In this document: positions 61,038-64,000 of the stretch, in pieces
Layout of the letters: each line of letters opens with the position of its first letter
How positions within the stretch are numbered: position 1 is the first letter of the stretch
Assembly (NCBI GenBank): GCA_914767715.1
Contig: OU612068.1
Coordinates: forward strand, 30,256,001 to 30,320,000
Direction: 5' to 3'
DNA length: 64,000 nucleotides
DNA from: Membranipora membranacea
Lineage: Eukaryota > Bryozoa > Gymnolaemata > Cheilostomatida > Membraniporidae
The notes under the pieces: generated by a model
Told to the model about the DNA's origin: nothing
Database searches by the model: none
The model's input: the letters and a program-made list of their open reading frames with translations, nothing else
Made by a program: the position numbers and the translations under genes

Positions 61038-62491
61038 TTATTTTTGCATCTTATATTTATAATTTACGGGAACTGTATTGGAGGTTAGATTTAACTTGTC
61101 TTGGATTTGACTTTGATTTTTAATTGTCCCTACTGATGAAAGCAATCCTCTCCTGTTATGATTGGCTGCCGTCAAGGCTGCTTGAGACACTCTGGCTGCA
61201 TGTTCTGTGGTCTGATACAATTGTGTTAGTGAACATAAGTAAATTGAATGCTATTTGATTTTCAAAATTTGCTTTATTTTTTAAATATTTGGATCGATGA
61301 AGTTTGGTTGCTTTTTAATGTTTAATCAGGAAATTCACCACTGAAATCATTCTGCTATGCTGTTCTCTTTTATGCTGGAGAGTAATGAAGTTGTCTTCTC
61401 GATATTTCTTGGTGCTGTTGATTCTTGTGTTGATTAATCACAATTTTGCATAAATTTACATGTGACGAAGGTACTGAGCTGACTCGCAGCCTCCTTTATC
61501 TGTAGGAAAAAAAATATGAGTATACCATTTGCTGTGTTGTGATTTAGAATTAAGTCATAAACAGACTAACATATAAAATGAATTATTATATTTTGAAGTC
61601 GCTGAGCTTCTTACTTATAGTGAGTCAGATCTTACATTGAATCCTGTAATAATTCTTGTTCTATATCAGGGCGTTGCAGTTTGGTTTTACTTGTTTGAAT
61701 GACAGACATTGTGGCGACTCTGTCTCACACAATCACCGTGGTGTGGATGATAAAACTATGAGTGGCGTTAAGACTTACATTATCGCGATGACCTTCTAGC
61801 CAGGGTTTAGCGGTATTAATGAACCAGCCTTTAGCCGTGGTGAGCCAGGATTCAGCTGCTTCAGCTATTACAGCATCTGCAGGTGCATCTTTTGCAGGTG
61901 CAGGTGCATCTTCTGCTTCTTCATTAACTCCCTGAAGAAAAAAAATTTTGTGATGACAACACCTCGGGCGAAATGATTGTAAAACTTTCTCACATCAAGG
62001 ACACTTAATCTCAAGTACAGGACTATGATGCGCACCCATCGTATACACAAACAACGACTGTCGCTACATCCGACCAGTGTTGGCACATATAACAACTTGT
62101 TTTGTTTGACTTTTGATATTTGTGTCTTATCCGGGATACAATACGGAAATGGGCACGGCATCAATTAACACAGCCAGAACTGAACTAAAACTACATGCTA
62201 ACATAATATAATTATTCATGCCAATGGGACCAAAGGGTTCATCAACCCATTGTTGATTCGAAAATTTAAAAAAAATGCGCCTACAATATTCTTGCGCCAA
62301 TCACCTTTTCTTCTTATCTTGTAGACCTTAGAGTTTTACTCCTTGACTTACACTGACAACCGGTTACAACTTAATTCATCAGATGATAAAGCAATATTTT
62401 CTGATATTTTGCGAAATTTTATACTCACCGAGATCGAGAGAACGAAGAGAGACACGATGCCCAAAATAATGATGTTTCGGACAGCAGCCAT
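61038..62491 (-). CDS. Small orphan secreted protein (129 residues)
   Basis: Three-exon model: 62429-62491, 61779-61931, 61038-61211, all phase 0 (21, 51 and 58 codons including stop), with TCG|GTGAGT, TTCAG|GGA, AAT|GTAAGT and ATCAG|ACC junctions. Residues 1-21 (MAAVRNIIILGIVSLFVLSI plus S) form a clear hydrophobic signal peptide. The mature chain starts acidic and alanine/proline-rich (EEAEDAPAPAKDAPADAVI), has a Trp-containing segment (ESWLTTAKGWFINTAKPWLE) and ends basic (KYKMQK), with no cysteine. No family recognised. An additional open segment with splice-like borders (about 61643-61720) cannot be joined in frame and was left out. The exon chain is inferred from splice signals and phase only. 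Confidence 0.5.
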
Positions 62492-63398
62492 CTTACAATC
62501 AGCTTCTGGATTCGAGCATGTGAACAGTTGCTTAGGTTTCTGGAACTAATGCCACATATTGATATCAATTTAATTTATAGTGACTGGATGGATTAGTCAA
62601 AAACTAAATTATTGTTCAAATTTCTCATATCTAATTTTGATTACATTATGAAATCTTGTCATCAGATGTAGCACTAGTAGGTGTAGCCTGAGCTCTTTTC
62701 GAACAAGTTCAATGACCATGTCAATGATTATACAGCTTTATAAAGCGTCCGATTGAATTGTTACAGATCTGATGCTTGTATATGACACAGGCCTAGGTAG
62801 TTCTAGGGGAAGCAAGGACGTTCTACCTCTGCTAGAATGCTGAATAGAGTGGCCTAAAAATGATTTAATTGAATATTTCATTCAGAATCAGTTCATTTGG
62901 GACTTCCATTTGCTATTTGTATCATTAAAACGCTTTGGAGACTGGAGACTGGGGACTCGGAAGGAGCTTACCCAACTTAGTGTTCATCACACCCTCAAGG
63001 ATTTTCGCCTCCCTTACCATTTTTCATAAACTACAGCCCTGTGAGTCTGCAATCATAAAACATTATATTATGTATAGTCATTAACCACCGACAAACAACA
63101 CTCATCATAAACTAACTATAAACTCAATAATATATTGTTGCTTAGTTGATGTTGGTGGATCAGCTGGTAAAGCCTGACTGGCTGGTAACAATATGAATGC
63201 TGTTAATGATTATCGAACATGTCTCAGTATTCATAACATATATATTATACCAATTTTGCTTTCCGATCAAGTCACTTAGACATATGAGACCATGCAAAAC
63301 AAAAAATAAATAGTTAAACAATCAAGTTAATTTGTTCAGAATATTATTATCAATGAGCTCTGTTCTATTGAAAAATCTTTTGCCAGCATTCATATGTA
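62492..63398. other. Spacer, nothing recognised
   Basis: Upstream region of the orphan gene and flank of the inverted-repeat element. No supported gene. Confidence 0.5.
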
Positions 63399-63774
63399 TA
63401 CCGTAATCACTCACCTATAAGTCACCGGACTTATAAGTGAATCACCCCCCTCAGAAAAAATAAAAATGCTCCAGCTATAAGACACCCCACAGCTATAAGA
63501 CACCCCACCGCTCTAAGACACTCACTACACTACACTCACTACAAATGAACTAAGTAGTTTTGGGAAAAAGACTGCCCTCAGTGGGTTTCGAACTCACAAC
63601 CATGTTTACAAGTCGAACGCTCTACCACTGAGCTATTCATCTTCGGTGATTGTAAGTGATTTTGGTCCAAACTAAATATAATAATGCTTCAAATGATAGT
63701 CGCGTCTATATACTACTCTCTTATAGCCGCCTTCACTTATGAGTCGCGCGATCTATAGGTGAGGGATTACGGTA
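63399..63774. mobile_element. Terminal-inverted-repeat element carrying a tRNA-like sequence
   Basis: The left end TACCGTAATCACTCACCTAT is mirrored by the right end, whose reverse complement reads TACCGTAATCCCTCACCTAT. TA dinucleotides flank both ends. Inside are short tandem units (AGCTATAAGACACCCCAC, near 63473-63515) and a threonine-tRNA-like sequence at 63573-63642 on the minus strand. No transposase; this is a 376-bp non-autonomous element. Confidence 0.8.
63573..63642 (-). pseudogene. tRNA-Thr(TGT)-like sequence, degenerate
   Basis: The minus strand keeps an A box (TAGCTCAGTGGTAGAGC), anticodon loop CTTGTAA (anticodon TGT) and B box (GAGTTCGAAACCC), all strongly tRNA-like. The anticodon stem does not pair, the 3' side is about three bases short and the acceptor arms (AGATGAA against TGAGGGC) do not pair. 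It is therefore a tRNA pseudogene or tRNA-derived SINE head, not a working tRNA. The polymerase III internal promoter boxes look intact. Confidence 0.75.
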
Positions 63775-64000
63775 TATATATATAAAATTGTAGTGTTTAT
63801 CAAATTTGAGCTTCCAAACTGTCTCAAACAAGTCGAGTATTCAATGCAGAAGTATGATCCTCACCCCGCTTCTCATCTCAATTACAACACACACTTATTT
63901 CACACTAAGAAAAATCACATACAATTGTATGGAACATTCCCAATTCAATTGACAACAAGCATATGTTCTATCAGTATTAAGCAAAGTCAGTAGTTTTGAG

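Noticed and set aside
61613-61728. Exon-like open segment between exons 2 and 3 of the orphan secreted gene
   Set aside because: Acceptor and donor exist but the incoming phase hits a stop; it may be noncoding or belong to another isoform.
63573-63642. A functional tRNA-Thr gene
   Set aside because: Anticodon and acceptor stems do not pair and the 3' half is short; it is degenerate and lies within a repeat element.

Overview
This is a eukaryotic, clearly metazoan, AT-rich genomic window. It holds about eight intron-rich protein-coding genes with short exons (20 to about 415 bp), GT-AG introns mostly 100 to 900 bp long, and many small inverted-repeat and transposon relics. The orthologue set (WDR37, ABCF2, BOLA1, a p23 co-chaperone, 5-oxoprolinase) and the compact spacing fit an invertebrate genome. 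An early-branching marine animal such as a sponge is my guess, but the sequence alone does not prove the phylum.

Layout. (1) 310-8563, minus: the first 17 coding exons (768 codons) of 5-oxoprolinase, running off the left edge; its introns hold a long foldback element and a TTAA-flanked MITE. (2) 8.6-14 kb: no gene, but several inverted repeats, a 27-nt minisatellite open in both directions, a 23-nt tandem repeat and a dead non-LTR reverse transcriptase piece. (3) 14164-15366, minus: an unrecognised eight-cysteine secreted protein. (4) 17904-21713, minus: a decayed Ty1/copia retrotransposon with one complete and one 5'-truncated LTR, frameshifts, a stop, mutated protease and RT sites, and most of RNase H deleted. 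(5) 25969-34107, minus: a complete WDR37 (10 exons, 493 residues). (6) 34.1-40.7 kb: gene-poor, with palindromes and a coding-like relic. (7) 40748-46012, plus: a complete ABCF2 (12 exons, 620 residues). (8) 47107-49323, minus: a p23/PTGES3-type co-chaperone (5 exons, 209 residues) convergent with ABCF2. (9) 49990-56580, plus: a BOLA1-type protein (6 exons, 141 residues) divergent from p23; its introns carry a non-LTR RT fragment, foldbacks and tandem duplications. (10) 57457-60427, minus: a protein with two occludin/ELL-like coiled-coil repeats. (11) 61038-62491, minus: a small orphan secreted protein. (12) 63399-63774: a terminal-inverted-repeat element that contains a threonine-tRNA-like sequence.

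The genes do not form a pathway. They are housekeeping genes (glutathione cycle, translation/ribosome ABC protein, Hsp90 co-chaperone, iron-sulfur assembly factor, WD40 scaffold) plus lineage-specific genes. I found no convincing new multi-gene system. The most unusual features are the density of near-perfect palindromes and foldbacks in introns and spacers, the tRNA-bearing inverted-repeat element, the paired hairpins in p23 intron 1, the duplicated exon-like unit in BOLA1 intron 5, and the three unrecognised or atypically built proteins. Exon models were made by hand from splice signals, reading phase and remembered family sequences; phase closes across all modelled junctions.
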